The notes: generated by a model not told the origin, from the sequence alone. Counted from the first letter of the stretch, positions 37,701-49,454 are shown. The stretch is 64,000 nt of DNA from Augochlora pura (GCF_028453695.1 NC_135782.1:10106001-10170000), one strand, 5' to 3'. A program made the numbers and translations.

Positions 37701-39950
37701 GTTGTATAAGTTACGCTGGTTTACTTTTATTTACTTTTGCGACAATTGGTAGTCGGAGTGTTGGTTTGTCACAGTGTTTTTATTTGTTTCGTGGAGGATT
37801 CACACGAAGACTCCGGTATAACGGTGGTACACTAAGAACTCGCACGTAGAGTAGTAGGAAAAGGTCAGAGCCGTGACCGCGGGGGTCTCGTCTGCTGTCC
37901 AGAGGGTCGGGTGTTGGAGAGGAGCCGAATTCTCGTCTGCCTCTGCGCGTATAGCGACACCGGTACCGATACTCTGGGTTTCCTTGGTCATGGGACGGAA
38001 AGTTCTTTGCTTTGCTTGTACGAGAGCCGTGGATACCGCGAAGGTGGAACGTCTGCTCGCACTGCTCAACCAAACTCTTCTGCTTTTCTCTTTTTTTTTT
38101 TGAGTTTATACAATGATGTTGGGAAAAGTGCCTGAGAGCGATGACCCTCTTACCGATTATGGTGAGGAGTGGGCGAGTGTGGAATTACCTTCATGGCTTA
38201 TTGGGTTATGTACGTGGCGATTGGGTTGGTGTGGGGGAAGAAATTTTCAAAGAAAACCCCTATAGTAAACTCTTCTGCTTTTCTCTAAAAAATGTCCCGG
38301 CATTTATATCTAAAAACGGTTTTTAACTGTATTTATATGTAAATACTTTAAACAGTCATTTTAAAATCAGTCAAGTAAGTACCGCCGAGAGACAGCGGTT
38401 ATGTTTTGTACAGTTGTAGTTGATCGAGTGCTGTATTTTTTATTTTGGTGGCACCTTTTATACTAATTTGGTGGCTCAAGAGCGCACCAATCAGTGCTTA
38501 GCATTATTCTGCAATTTTGTCTACGTGCAGCCGACGAAGGGTCGCCTGGTTGGGTTTTCCCCGGGGTTCGCGTGAGCGTCGGCGTACCACGTGATTCGTC
38601 AGGTATACCTTTTTACCTGATATACAAATTATTTCTAACGGCATGGTGTGTCGCTTTTGTTACGCCGTAACAATTAGACTAAAGACGTAGCGAAAAAGGA
38701 GACACTGTACAACATTGAATACGTAAAATCGTTCGAAGTTTTAACGACACTCAGCCTGTCATTTGTTGCAGATTGCCCACTTATTCTGGTGGACTCTATT
38801 ATTGAAACTTATCGACTTGATTGAAACGGTTGTATTCGTTTTGAGGAAAAAGGACAGACAGATCTCCTTTTTACACTTGTACCACCATGTATCGACGGCG
38901 TTGATTGCTTGGATCTACGGGAGATACGTGCCAGTGGCAATGGCCGCTTTCATAGTCATTGTAAACAGCAGCGTCCACGTGATCATGTACAGTTATTATT
39001 ACTTCAGCACGATGGGAGACAAAACGCCGGCGATCGTGAGGAAGTTGAAACCTTTCATCACGATAATACAAATGGTAAGCAGGCATCGTCGTTTGATTTT
39101 GTTTTCTGTTATCGATGTAAACCAGTTTCTGCTACTATAGCGACGCTGCTAGAGAGCTTTTGTGCTACCGATACAAGATAACGATTTTTGTCGATATCTT
39201 TCGTCGATAGTACACCGACATAGGTATACGCTCTACATATTGCAATTCAAACTATTTACGAAAACAGACAGTTGTTTCCTATTCTATCTAACTTTCGTTA
39301 CATTGTTCTTTAGAATTACTGTTCTTATTATCGAGCATATTGAATTTCGCATGAAAAATAACCGAAAATATTTATCGTGTCAAAGTCGGGTCAGCTTTTC
39401 CAACTTCGAAGAAGAATATTATGATGATTTCGTACAGATTGAACATTTCGAAAAATTCGAGTTTTCGAATTTAACACTAAAGCTACCAAGTCGCTCAAAA
39501 TGACCGATTCCACATCTTTTCTTTTACAATTTTTTAGATTACAACGACTATTACATACGAAATTATTAAATGGATATCACGATTGAAGTATAAATTATAA
39601 TACAAATGGCAGAAAGTCTAAATAAATCCAGACTTGCAATTCTTCTAAAGCAAAACGCGTAGCCGCTGTCCGAGCTCGGTAGATTTAGTGTTAAACTGGT
39701 GACAGGGCACGAGTATGTGCAAAGCAGGAATCTTTGGATACTCATTACGTTTATTTATGCCCTCTTATTTCCGTTACGACAGGTGCAGTTCTTAGTCCTC
39801 ATAGCACAAAACATCATGTCGCTCATGCCAAGCTGCCCGATACCGAGGTCACCTGGCATCGTTTCGATAATCAATCTTCTAATCAACCTGAAGCTGTTCT
39901 ACAACTTCTACCAGGAAACCTACAAGAAGCCTCAACAAAAGATCAGTTAG
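34753..39950 (+). CDS. ELOVL-type very-long-chain fatty acid elongase, gene A (4 exons)
   Basis: ELO-family enzyme: the ER-membrane 3-ketoacyl-CoA synthase that condenses acyl-CoA with malonyl-CoA. Exons: 34753-34798, 35577-35848, 38772-39074 and 39783-39950, with introns in phases 1, 0 and 0 and canonical GT-AG sites. The 262-residue product is within the family range but compact. Visible motifs: KLIDLIET (118-125), the catalytic histidine box HLYHH (141-145), NSSVHVIMYSYY (171-182) and a TIIQMVQ motif (203-209) spanning the exon 3/4 junction. The start ATG matches that of gene B in exon size and phase. The C-terminus (PQQKIS) lacks a strict KKXX retrieval signal. Intron 2 is swollen by a mariner, a mariner end and a probable solo LTR. 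Insect paralogues of this type act in cuticular lipid or pheromone precursor synthesis, but substrate length cannot be inferred here. Confidence 0.93.
36013..37136 (-). mobile_element. Degenerate mariner transposon in intron 2 of gene A
   Basis: Flanked by TA (36011-36012 and 37137-37138), with inverted ends TTGGGAGTACAAATTAGTTC and its near-complement. The minus strand holds the transposase pseudogene. It is about 1.1 kb against roughly 1.3 kb for intact mariners, so it carries a deletion. It lies antisense to the host elongase gene. Confidence 0.9.
36070..36969 (-). pseudogene. Mariner transposase, broken
   Basis: The minus-strand N-terminal frame (36613-36969) carries the paired helix-turn-helix region, with HLREILVFYFNWKKSAAEAH and WFRRFKNGDFSVKDKPRSGQ, then EELAASLGVTQQAVSERLKS. 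The catalytic half survives in pieces: HDNARPRVAKVVKNDLETLK (inside 36120-36389) has the mariner HDNARPH-like block with R for H, followed by LPERW-like and NSDGQYFD-like ends in other frames. The stretch between these pieces is missing or out of frame. It cannot encode an active enzyme. Confidence 0.88.
37139..37362. repeat. 230-bp dispersed repeat (copy 2, inverted)
   Basis: Inverted relative to 32985-33217. It is sandwiched between the mariner at 36013-37136 and a mariner end at 37363-37512. Confidence 0.75.
37363..37512 (-). mobile_element. Truncated mariner 5' end
   Basis: Matches the promoter-proximal 170 bp of the 36.0-kb mariner (36967-37136) in the same orientation, with a short internal deletion. 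It ends with the same terminal repeat, GAACTAATTTGTGCTCCTAA, followed by TA. The break is at the CAGAGTAAAA word next to the transposase start. Confidence 0.8.
37767..38672 (-). mobile_element. Possible solo LTR in intron 2 of gene A
   Basis: The segment runs from TGTCACAG to GCCGTAACA, so read on the minus strand it starts TGTTACGGCG and ends CACTGTGACA, with AATAAA 9 nt before the last ACTGTGACA. The TGT...ACA ends and a polyadenylation signal near the 3' end fit an LTR in minus orientation. I see no clear target duplication and no internal retroelement genes. The GC-rich frames on both strands are unrecognised. Confidence 0.35.
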
Positions 39951-41910
39951 GACACGTTAGGAAACACACATCGAAGACGTCTGCGACCACGAATGATATT
40001 GTATTCGATCATCAATCCTTTTATCACTCATTCCTTTTGCTCAACGTATCAGAGGGCGCGTCGAAATTGATTAAACTCGAGCAACGTCGGTAGAAAAATG
40101 TGCGTATCGCGCGAATGCAACGATTAATGCATCGGAGGCCCGCGGGAATTCAATTATCGGGTTCGCCGCGTTTTATGTTTGCCGGCGTTTAGTATCGAAA
40201 CTACCTCGCCAGCCATATAGACTACTATCTAGTCATGAACTGTCTATACTTCGATGAAAATTGCGATTGGAAGTTGTCGACTAGCTGGAAATGATGCGAT
40301 GCCAACTCTAATTCGCGATATTACATGTGACGCCGATCCTGCCGCGATCAAATTCAACAACTCCAAACGACACCTGATTAGTGCGGTGTACCGGTGCATG
40401 TGTTATTTTCTGCTGACGGTCTATTTTATGGTTTCGCGACAGTGTATTTAATTTGCCTTGGAGGATACAGATATATCTGATTTTATATATATTTAAGTCT
40501 CATATATTTAAGTACAAACAAGACATGTTCGCATTTCGTTCGGATTTCGAGAGATCTTAACAAGTGTACGAGATGCTCGCACTGTTTGGATCCTCAGAAG
40601 AAACCGAGGAAATAATACGGAGTCAGTTAGAGAACTAGAATACAGAACCAGCTGATATACTTGCGAAATTTCTTTTGGATGGCATCTTTTGAAAAATAGA
40701 ACATCGATCATTGATTTTCGATTGGACGTAGCAAAGCAGTTTACTTCAATATATAAATAAAGATAATACAATCGAGAATTGTACAATGAAAGGCGTTTAT
40801 AAATTGCATTAAATGAACAAATATTATAATGGCACACGTAGCAGAGAGAAAAAATATTATTGTAAAATTAGTGTGACCTTTTAAACCATGCAGTAGGGAA
40901 TGCTTGTATGTTATTATTACAGGACCTTCAAACAACAGATAATCCAATTGTAAATTTTATCAAAATGAATAATTATATTCCATTATGAAAGCGTTAAAAT
41001 ATTCGTATTTAACCTGAAACAAATTCCTATAACAGTCCAAATTTTTTCAACGTTCTAACATTTGTGTTTTACAAAGATTTTGTAAAAACACCGCTTCAGC
41101 ATGTTCGGCGTACCATTCATGAAAGGATGGGGCACGGCGACGACGTTCACCGGTACCGAAATAAATCAAATCTTAATGTTGGGACAGTATAAAAATAAAA
41201 CAAAAACGAACATTGGACCTGAAAGACTAGATTGGGGATTTTGCAATCGATACATAATTCATCTCTGGCCATAATATTATTCGGAACGCTGGTCAACTTC
41301 GTCATTATAATATCAAATACTTCATATGCAAGAACCTAATGCATTATTCCGCTACTATGTAACAACAATCTACGAGAACAATGATCATTAAATATGATCT
41401 TCCTCTGTGTCACCTCTTCAATTCAATTACACAGCCTTGGTCTTCATATTTCATGGCAATGATCATAAGATACAATAACGGCGAATCTTTTCGAGATAAT
41501 CCAAGACCAATGGGACGAATATGCAATGGAATGCAAAGTTTGATCTTATTTTTGATGCGTCCCTGTTGGCGGCGATACATAAAGTATTGGCACTCGACAG
41601 ATTGCAAATGGAAATCAAATTCATAGAGCATTTTATTTCAGCCGAAAATGAATTCCGACGCAGATTAATGGTTTTTACTACAGCAATGGTAGTGCGCGAC
41701 CTTCAATAAGAGTTTACGACTTCCATACTTTAAAGAGCATTTCCATTGGCATGTAGTTCAACACTTCGTGTCGGCGCGTCCGCGAATCTTCTGAAAACGG
41801 GTCCATTCTGGCAGGACGATAAATTGAGGAACAATTCGTACCAGACGTTGGTGAAGTGAAATTTTTGTTTGGTAAATTGGTTTAAGGTGAAGAAACAAAG
41901 TGAAAACAAA
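39951..41910. other. A-B intergenic region, duplicated downstream
   Basis: The 3' flank of gene A and the leader of gene B. Blocks here recur in order at 47553-50240, for example GACTACTATCTAGTCAT at 40219 and 48079, and CAATATCAAATA near 41310 and 50078. This places both regions in one ancient duplication. An AATAAA occurs near 40755. No other gene is seen. Confidence 0.6.
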
Positions 41911-44900
41911 ATGGAGATATTGGAGCTTAGCCGGTACTATTGGTACGATTATGTGGGTAAGTGATCCTGGTCGAAATGACATCTCGATACACCAGTGATA
42001 CATTTATTAGGATGGTTTAAATATTACTGGAAGAATGTATATTATTAATGGTGCCATTAACGTGATTATTATCGTCATACAGGAAAATAATCAATAGCAA
42101 AAGATCGATCGTTAATTCGATCGATTTGAGAGTAATGTTTCTAATACATTCTAAACCAGTAATTCTTGTATAGTAATTTTAACCCTTTTATTACGGGTGC
42201 CAACTATAGTCGTCGCCCATCGGACGTGCTGTGTATAGTTGGCATCTACGCGACTTGTATGTACGTGTTCCGACTATAAACGGCATATAATGCTATATAA
42301 ATACAATGTACATAATGTAATACAATGCAATAAAATTCAATACAATATAGTATAATACTATACAGTTTAATACAATATAATACTATCTGCAAAGATTGCA
42401 GTCAGTATTTCAAACTATTTTTCTTAAGTCTTTGATTTTGAATTTCCACAGATTTTATTACTATAAAGATTTCGCAATAGAATTAATTTTCTCAGTGGTT
42501 TCTTCTTTTTTTGCAATAACTGCTTCTATATACTTCTAAAAATTACTGACGTCCTATTCTTTCTGGTACTAACTTGTCTACATAATGTACTACTCACTGT
42601 TGATTGCAAAGTTCTTTCAATCTCTTGATAATATACATAATGTAACATAATGCAGTACAATATAATACAATGCAATCTTCTTTTTTCCTTGCAATAACTG
42701 CTTCCACTTCTACAAATTGCTGACATCCTATTTTTCCTGGTACTAATTTGTCTACATAAAGTGCTTGTTGTTGATTGTAAAATTCTTTCAACGTTTTGAT
42801 AATATTCATAATGTATCACAATACAGTACAATATGATACAATACAATATAATATAAGGCTATAAATGACCCATTCCATGGCGTCACTTCAGTGGAGCGGA
42901 CTGCCGTAACGAAAGAGTTAATAGTTATTCCCCCTTACTTAGATACCTACTCCAAATTACAGAAATGTTTTGTAATTATTTCTGTATTTTATACGTACAA
43001 TTTGTTCATTAACTCCTCGCACTACGATTCCTTTCGCGCTTCGTTTATTAGCCCATTTTTATTTCAATTAGACAATTAGTATTTCTTTTATTGTCTTTAT
43101 GTACGTATGTTTCTAGACTTCGATAAGAGAAGAATTTACCTTTATTTCGTCGTAGAAGAAATTAACAATGTTCAGATTTAGCAGACCTTGCATGAAATCT
43201 GGGTTAAGGAAAAAAACAAATGTAAAAATCGAACTATACGTACATAAAGTTTAAGTAATGAGTCTGATATTTTTATACGAATTAAAGTAGTGTAATTTAT
43301 CGCATATTTAGAGAAGTTTTAATGATTGAAATAATGAAAAGTAATGATCTTAATTCCAATAATATTTTAATCAAATATCCAATTTAATTATCCAATAAAC
43401 GGTTTCCAAATTGTCAAAAGATTGAGCTAAGTTACGGCAATTATGAACCAGAAGTCAAATAGAAAAGTTGAATTTTTGAAAATGTCGATCCGAGGAGACT
43501 CGTGAGTGATGGTTAACCATGTTCTAACGAGATGGTCCTCCACGAGAAAGTTAGTTTTCTGTGCAAACGTTAGCTGAAAAGAGAAACAATGTTCGAGGTA
43601 GTTGAATAACGATGAGGGAAAGTTTGCGACGCGGTTCACGAAGATCGTTTATCTTCTGTTTCGTAGTTCTAGGGTCTCATTTGATTGGTGTATAGTAACT
43701 CGAATCGTTCGTAATTCCAGACCCAAGGACCAAGGATCTGACGATGATATCGTCGCCTATTACCGTTCCCATTATCCTGGTGGCGTATCTAGCCATTGCC
43801 CTGAAATTGGGACCGGCGTACGTGAAAAACATTAACCCGTTAACTCCTATCTAAATATAGTATAGTAATCTAAATATAGTTNNNNNNNNNNNNNNNNNNN
43901 NNNNNNNNNNNNNNNNNNNNNNNNNNNNNNNNNNNNNNNNNNNNNNNNNNNNNNNNNNNNNNNNNNNNNNNNNNNNNNNNNCATAATGTATCACAATACA
44001 GTACAATATAATATAAGACTTTAAATGACCCATTCCATGGCATCACTTCAGTGGAGCGGACTGCCGTAACGAAAGAGTTAATAGTTATTCCCCCATTACT
44101 TAGATATGTACTCCAAATTACAGAAATGTTTTGTAATTATTTCTGTATTTGATACGTACAATTTGTTCATTAACTACCTGCACTACGATTCCTTTCGCGC
44201 TTCGTTTATTAGCCCATTTTTATTTCAATTAGAGAATTAGTATTTCTTTTATTGTCTTTATGCGCGTTTGTTTCTAGACTTCGATAAGGGAAGAATTTAT
44301 CTTTATTTCGATGTAGAAGAAATGAATAATGTACAGATTTAGTAGACCTTGCATGAAATCTGTATCACGAGTCTGACTCGTTATTCTAGTGCAAGGGGTT
44401 AATGGAAAAACCAAATGTAAAAATCGAACTCATCGTACATAAAGTTTGCGTAATGGGTTTGGCATTTTTATAGGAACTAAAGTAGTACAATTTAACGCAT
44501 ATTTAGAGCGGCTTTAATAATTGAAATAAAGAAAATGAACAATTTTAATTCCCATAATATTTGAATCAAATATCCAATTTAATTATCCAATAAACGATTG
44601 CCAAACTATCAAAGAATTGAGCTAAGTTACGGCAATTATGAAGCAGAAGTCAAATAGAAAAGTTGTATTTTTGAAAATGTCGATGCGACGAGACTTGTCA
44701 GTGATAGTTAAATAGCTTCTAACGAGATGGTCCTCCACGAGAAAGTTAATTTCCTGTGCAAACATTAACTGAAAAGGGAGACAATGTTCGAGGAAGTTGA
44801 ATAACGATGAGGGAAAGTTTGCGACGCGATTCGCAAAGTTCGTTTATCTTCTGTTTCGTAGTTCTACGGTCTCATTTGATTGGTGTATAGTAACTCGAAT

Positions 44901-46823
44901 CGTTCGTAATTCCAGACCCAAGGGCCAAGGATCTGCCGATGATATCATCGCCTATTATCATTCCCTCTATCCTGGTGGCGTATCTAGTCATTGTTCTGAA
45001 AGTGGCACCGGACTACATGGCGAACAGAAAACCATACAGCTTTAAAACTTTCATCAGATACTACAACGTCTTTCAAGTTATCATCAACGCGTACATAATC
45101 ATGGAGTTTGCTAGCGCTGGTATATTCGACGGTGTAACAAATATCTGTCACGAGGCGAACTTTTCATTCGATCCTAAACCCGTAAAGGTACTTGATTACG
45201 ATTGTTTTCGATCGCATAGTTTTCTTTTGCCAAAAGCCAGTAGATTAGCTATGGAATTTGATAAAAGCGCTGTATATATAGTCTCTAAATTTATCGATCA
45301 GTACTACTACGAATTAAAAATAATGTAAATAGAATATATATAACAATTTTCATCTGCAATATATATGTACGGCTCAAATGGCAATCAGAATAAGTATATT
45401 AATCTTAAAATCGAGAATAAAAAGGATTCTGGAAATTCGTAACAAATTACAATCTTTTATAAAGAGCCATTCTCCCTGAACAATTTTATTTAAACATTTC
45501 ATGGTGAATAAACGTTCTCATATGCATCGTTTATTTATGAAAAAAAAACGTAAATCGTATTTATTCTTCGGTTGAAAATCCTATGACAAAAATACGTTTG
45601 TACTGCAAACTGATTTTCAAAACATTGACTTGTACTGATTGACTTTTGAATCTTTCATACTGTGCTCTACATACCTGGTAAAAGAACTATAAAACAATTT
45701 TTAGTTTTTACATGACTATAAAGAGAAAATCGATACTTTTCGATTCTCTGCTGATGGAAGTTATAGCGAATCCATAGAAAATGAAACATGATTTCAAATT
45801 TACAGTGGAAAACACAAAAACAAGTCTTGCAAGTGGCACAAGATTGTTTTATAACGAATAGAATAAGGGACAATGAACCTTAAAGTATAATAATGAATTT
45901 CGTCGATCTTTACAGATAGTGACAACATACTGGCTGAGTATGATACTAAAGATCATCGACCTAATTGAGACAGTGTTGTTCGTGCTCAGGAAAAAAGACA
46001 ATCAGGTGACCTTTTTGCACCTGTACCATCATGTTACGACGGTCCTGGTGGTCTGGATGTTTACAAAATACTATCCCGTGATAATGAGCGCGGTGCCGTT
46101 GGGGCTGAACTGCGCTGTTCACGTGATTATGTATACGTATTATTTCTTCAGCAGCTTCGGCGACAAAACGCCGAAAATTCTGAAGACGATTAAACCGATG
46201 ATCACGATATTACAAATGGTAAGAGGACGCTAACATCGTCGACATATATCTTAGGATCAATCTCTTAACCAATTAACTGTGGCGATCTCTTTGCAAAGCG
46301 CCCACCAGTGTGCGTCGCGATAATCAAGTGATGACGGGTATAGTCCTAAGAAGTTACGAATCCAACTCAAATTAATCGTAATCTTCATTCGTTTGTTTCA
46401 TTTTGTCTCGGCCTCTAGATATTTGAAACGTATTAAACTTTACGCGCGCAATTTAGTTTTCGCCAGAATTACAATTTAAATATCAAATTGTAACAAAATT
46501 GTACGCATGGCGGATATAATCGTCATGACACAAAATTATGCCACATCTCCATGACAGATATAGTCGTCAAACACACTTAACTGGTTAAAATCGATATTTT
46601 ATTATTTAATTTATTATTTAATTATTGTTTCGATATTTTATCTGTGTTACAACAGGTGCAGTTCGTTATCCTGCTTATTCACGGCGGTCGGTCATTCTTT
46701 CCGGGTTGTAACGCGAGTAAATTCGCATCGGCCGTACAAGTAACGAATATCTCAATCAACTTTGCCCTGTTCTACAACTTCTACAAGAAGAGCTATAAAA
46801 CTCCGAAAAAGAAGGCTAACTAA
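41911..46823 (+). CDS. ELOVL-type very-long-chain fatty acid elongase, gene B (4 exons)
   Basis: Exons: 41911-41956, 44916-45187, 45916-46218 and 46656-46823. Sizes and phases are identical to gene A, giving 262 residues. Motifs: KIIDLIET (118-125), catalytic HLYHH (141-145), NCAVHVIMYTYY (171-182) and TILQMVQ (203-209). The C-terminus ends KKAN, a KKXX-type ER retrieval signal that gene A lacks. A polyadenylation signal AATAAA lies at 46866. Intron 1 contains the 100-N gap and a near-identical copy of C-locus DNA with a truncated second exon 2 (43721), so the true intron is probably shorter. Intron 3 is enlarged by a 316-bp TTAA element. Assignment of exon 1 to exon 2 crosses the gap and is inferred from the match to gene A. 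Confidence 0.9.
42183..42917. mobile_element. TTAA-flanked element (family 6) in intron 1 of gene B
   Basis: TTAA at 42179-42182 and 42918-42921, with inverted ends CCCTTTTATTACGGGTGCC and CTGCCGTAACGAAAGAG (imperfect). The interior is AT-rich with ATACAATATAATAC simple repeats and an internal direct duplication containing TTGCAATAACTGCTTC. The same element is at 51877-52611, and its right end recurs after the gap at about 44062-44078. Confidence 0.6.
43721..43854 (+). pseudogene. Truncated extra copy of elongase exon 2 before the gap
   Basis: The AG acceptor at 43719-43720 is followed by an open frame equivalent to DPRTKDLTMISSPITVPIIL and VAYLAIALKLGPAYVKN. It then leaves homology at CATTAACCCG and reaches TAA at 43852-43854. 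No donor site remains. It is identical in structure to the broken exon 2 at the C locus (53415), so it probably belongs to that locus or was copied from it. Confidence 0.8.
43882..43981. other. Assembly gap (100 N)
   Basis: Exactly 100 N, a conventional placeholder, so the true gap size is unknown. The sequence after the gap restarts at the homologue of about 42809, that is, it steps back relative to the sequence before the gap. Confidence 0.98.
44174..44398. mobile_element. TTAA-type miniature element (family 7) in intron 1 of gene B
   Basis: TTAA at 44170-44173 and 44399-44402. The right end TTCTAGTGCAAGGGG and left end TACCTGCACTACGATTCC are imperfect inverted repeats. Related copies are at 47742-47981 and, right-truncated, at about 43014 and 52708. 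Confidence 0.6.
46269..46584. mobile_element. TTAA-flanked miniature element (family 1) in intron 3 of gene B
   Basis: TTAA at 46265-46268 and 46585-46588, with short imperfect inverted ends CCAATTAACTGTG and CACACTTAACTGG. It is 316 bp and matches the interrupted copy at 1977-2626. At about 46474-46480 it has a single TTTAAATATC where the other copy carries a 341-bp insert. Without it, intron 3 would be about 120 bp. Confidence 0.75.
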
Positions 46824-47062
46824 AATAATAAACCAAAACCATTCGATACTAACACATACTTGCTCAATAAATAATAATTTATTTTTTAATCGGATAGGAT
46901 ATTTCTTTTGCCATGAGCTTAGTTTAATAACGCAGCGTCGCACTTGAAACACAGTAGATCTTTCAAACTGCAGACTTTCACGCATTCATGACAGTTTATG
47001 AAATACTCGACGATATTTTTAACATTCAATTTCACTGAATCAATCCGAGTTTCTCAATTTAA

Positions 47063-47301
47063 CCCTTTGCACTCGAAGCCATTTTAACTCTTAATCTGAA
47101 ATAATTTTTCTTGCTTATAGTAATTCCATTTTATGTGATAAAATGTATTTTATACAGATGAAATTGTTTCTTGCGGCTAAAGTACCAATAGTTCTACTGT
47201 TAAGAATATTTCAATCTAAACTTTGCTGGTATAAAAATGATTTTGGGACGTGACAGAATAATCTTAGTGGTGCATTAGAGTCGCCATTGGAGTGCAAAGG
47301 G
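47063..47301. mobile_element. TTAA-flanked miniature element (family 2)
   Basis: TTAA at 47059-47062 and 47302-47305, with inverted ends CCCTTTGCACTCGAAG and TTGGAGTGCAAAGGG. The interior matches 58437-58676 (CATTTTAACT, AATCTGAA, AGAGTCGCCA blocks). 239 bp, non-coding, about 240 bp beyond the end of gene B. Confidence 0.8.
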
Positions 47302-47401
47302 TTAAACTGAAGACAGCAAGTGAGTTTATCCAATGTTAGATCCTTTGCATCAGACAATTATTAAGTTTAATTACGACTTTCTGCTTCTGTTACCATACAA
47401 T

Positions 47402-47552
47402 GTACAATTTGTCATTCGCGTAGCGCAAAACATCATTCGCACGAGTCATCCTATTCCTGAGGGTACCTGGCAACGTTCCAAGAGTCGATATTTTCATTAA
47501 TTTCATGCTGTTTTATAACAATCACTAGGAAACCTACAAGAAGATTGATTGA
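47402..47552 (+). pseudogene. Relic elongase exon 4 (gene A-like)
   Basis: Starting GTACAATTTGTCATTCGCG, it aligns to exon 4 of gene A (39783-39950). Shared stretches are GCGCAAAACATCAT, CACCTGGCA-like and GGAAACCTACAAGAAG. The splice acceptor AG is destroyed (ACAAT where A has ACAG), the frame is shifted, and stops occur. The downstream flank, with ACTCATTCCTTTTTCTCAAC, also matches the 3' flank of gene A. The corresponding exons 1-3 are absent, so this is the last trace of an A-like copy between B and C. Confidence 0.85.
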
Positions 47553-47741
47553 AAATCGAGACAGGATACGTTAGCAAGAATATAATCGACGACATCTGTG
47601 ACCGCGAATGGTACTGTGTTTGACCATGCAATCTTTTATCACTCATTCCTTTTTCTCAACTTTCCAGAGGACGAGACCAAACTAATTAAACTGGAGTAAC
47701 TTGGAAAGCAAATTCGTGTGATGCGCCAACGCGATGATTTA

Positions 47742-47981
47742 CCCCTTGCACTGCGATTCCTTTCACGCTACGATGATCAGCACTTTATCCTGAATATTTT
47801 TAATAACAGGACCAGAAAATTTTTGTTCCTTTTATTGCCTTTATGTACTTTGGTTTCTAAGTTTCGATAATAGAAGAATTTATTTTTATTTCGATGTAGA
47901 AGAAATTAATAATATTCATATTTAGTTGATCTTGCATGGAATCTGTATCACGAGTCTGACTCGTTATGATAGCGCAACGGG
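47742..47981. mobile_element. TTAA-type miniature element (family 7, second copy)
   Basis: CCCCTTGCACTGCGATTCC at the left and TAGCGCAACGG at the right. TTAA remains on the right (47982-47985), while the left reads TTTA. The interior shares TATCACGAGTCTGACTCGTT with 44174-44398. Confidence 0.6.
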
Positions 47982-48249
47982 TTAATATGTCATAGATCCG
48001 TGGGATTTCGATTATCGAGTTTGTCGAGTTTTATGTTCGCCACGTTTAGTATCGAAACTACCCCATGCCAGCCGTGCAGACTACTATCTAGTCATAAATT
48101 GCCTATACTTCGGTGAGAATTGCAATTGAAGTTGTCGAAGCTGGAAACGATGCGGTGCCAACTGTAATGGGCGATATTACATGTGGCACCAATCGAGCTG
48201 CGATCAAATTTAACTCCTAATTACTGCGATACCGCTACATGCGTTATTT

Positions 48250-48725
48250 TCTATCGACGTTCTAATTGATGGTACCACGACTGTGTATTTCATTTGGCTT
48301 GATAGGTACAGTTATTTAAATACAACAAGACGTGCTTGCAACAAACAAGATTTCTTGAAATCTGATCGAAATACTCGTACCGTTTGGATAATCAGGAAAT
48401 CACACGGAGTTGGAGAATTAGAATTCAGAACCAACTGATATACTTGTGAAATTTGTTTTAGTCGGCAGCTTTTCAAAAATAGAACACCGATCATTGATTT
48501 TCACTAATGTTTTAATCGATGGTTTCGCAAGTAGGTATTTAATCAGCCTTCTAAGGTACTGTTATTTAAACAAACAGGAGACATATCTGCATTTCGTTTC
48601 GATTTCAAGAAATCATAGTCACCGAACGAAATGCTCATATTGTTTGGATTCTTACGATCCATCGAAGGAAATCAGAAGTTGCATGGTAATGTGCTAGTTA
48701 GTTATAACACAGAGCTTGTTAATAT
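48250..48725. repeat. Local direct duplication of about 230 bp
   Basis: Blocks in the order GTATTTCATTTGGC/GTATTTAATCAGCC, GGTACAGTTATTTAAA/GGTACTGTTATTTAAA, GTTTGGAT and ATATACTTGTG/ATATACCTGTG occur twice in tandem. The homologous single-copy region lies at 40440-40740, so the duplication happened on this side only. No coding content. Confidence 0.6.
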
Positions 48726-49454
48726 ACCTGTGTAGTTCGTTTGCATTGGTGTTCGATGAACCAGAGAGGCTAACACGTTCCCGTAATGGGGTTATCGCAA
48801 ATCGAGGAGATAGCGAATGAGAGAAAAAGAATAAAGTGCGCATTTTGATCAACACGATAATGGCTATGTATGTATTAACTGGTCAACGGTACAACCATTG
48901 ACAGCGATGGAATATTAACAAAGAAAATGACGCAGGTCCTGGTAAAACGATAATACTGTCCCTTCTTGATAATAACTGGGCGAGAAAATTGGCGAACGAA
49001 TGTGGACGAGATCACGCAACTGCGAGATATGTCTTCGCGCTTAGAGTGGATGGTGCACGTGCAACTATTTATTGCGCACAAGCGCATCTGATACAATAGT
49101 GGGCCCCACTCTCGTACGCCTTTGGGCCGCAGATGTCGGCGAGAGTCGGAATAATTGCTTTGCTCTGATTGGCTCACGTGTCGCATTTCAGACAGGATTG
49201 ATTGCAGGTTTGGCGCGTTGTAAAATGGTGGGATTTGTTGTAAAATAGTGGGGATAAAGGGAGCTTCTTTTCGGTGGTAGAGCGACAAAGAGGAATAGGA
49301 CTCTGTGTTGTACTATGGGACAATTCGCAGCGCTGTGTTTCGAATTCGATCGTATGGCCTCCAAACTGATGCGAGATTCAATTCAGAACAGTTGGCGCTT
49401 TTCTTGAAGAATGCAATATCGATCATCGGAACGAAGCAGAAAATGTAACAGAAC

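Larger units (their letters stand above)
42131..43881. repeat. Segment duplicated at 51825-53575 (offset 9694)
   Basis: From 42354 up to the gap I see only one base difference (43793) against the downstream copy. Between 42131 and 42353 there are about nine. The right end is the assembly gap itself. See the gap entry and the finding on a probable mis-join. Confidence 0.9.

Noticed and set aside
38871..39181. Shadow frames over exon 3 of gene A
   Set aside because: The elongase frame with correct splice sites and motifs is decisive.
42526..42846. 106-codon minus-strand frame occurring identically at 52220-52540
   Set aside because: Identity follows from the duplicated or mis-joined block. 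The translation is a low-complexity product of an AT-rich element.
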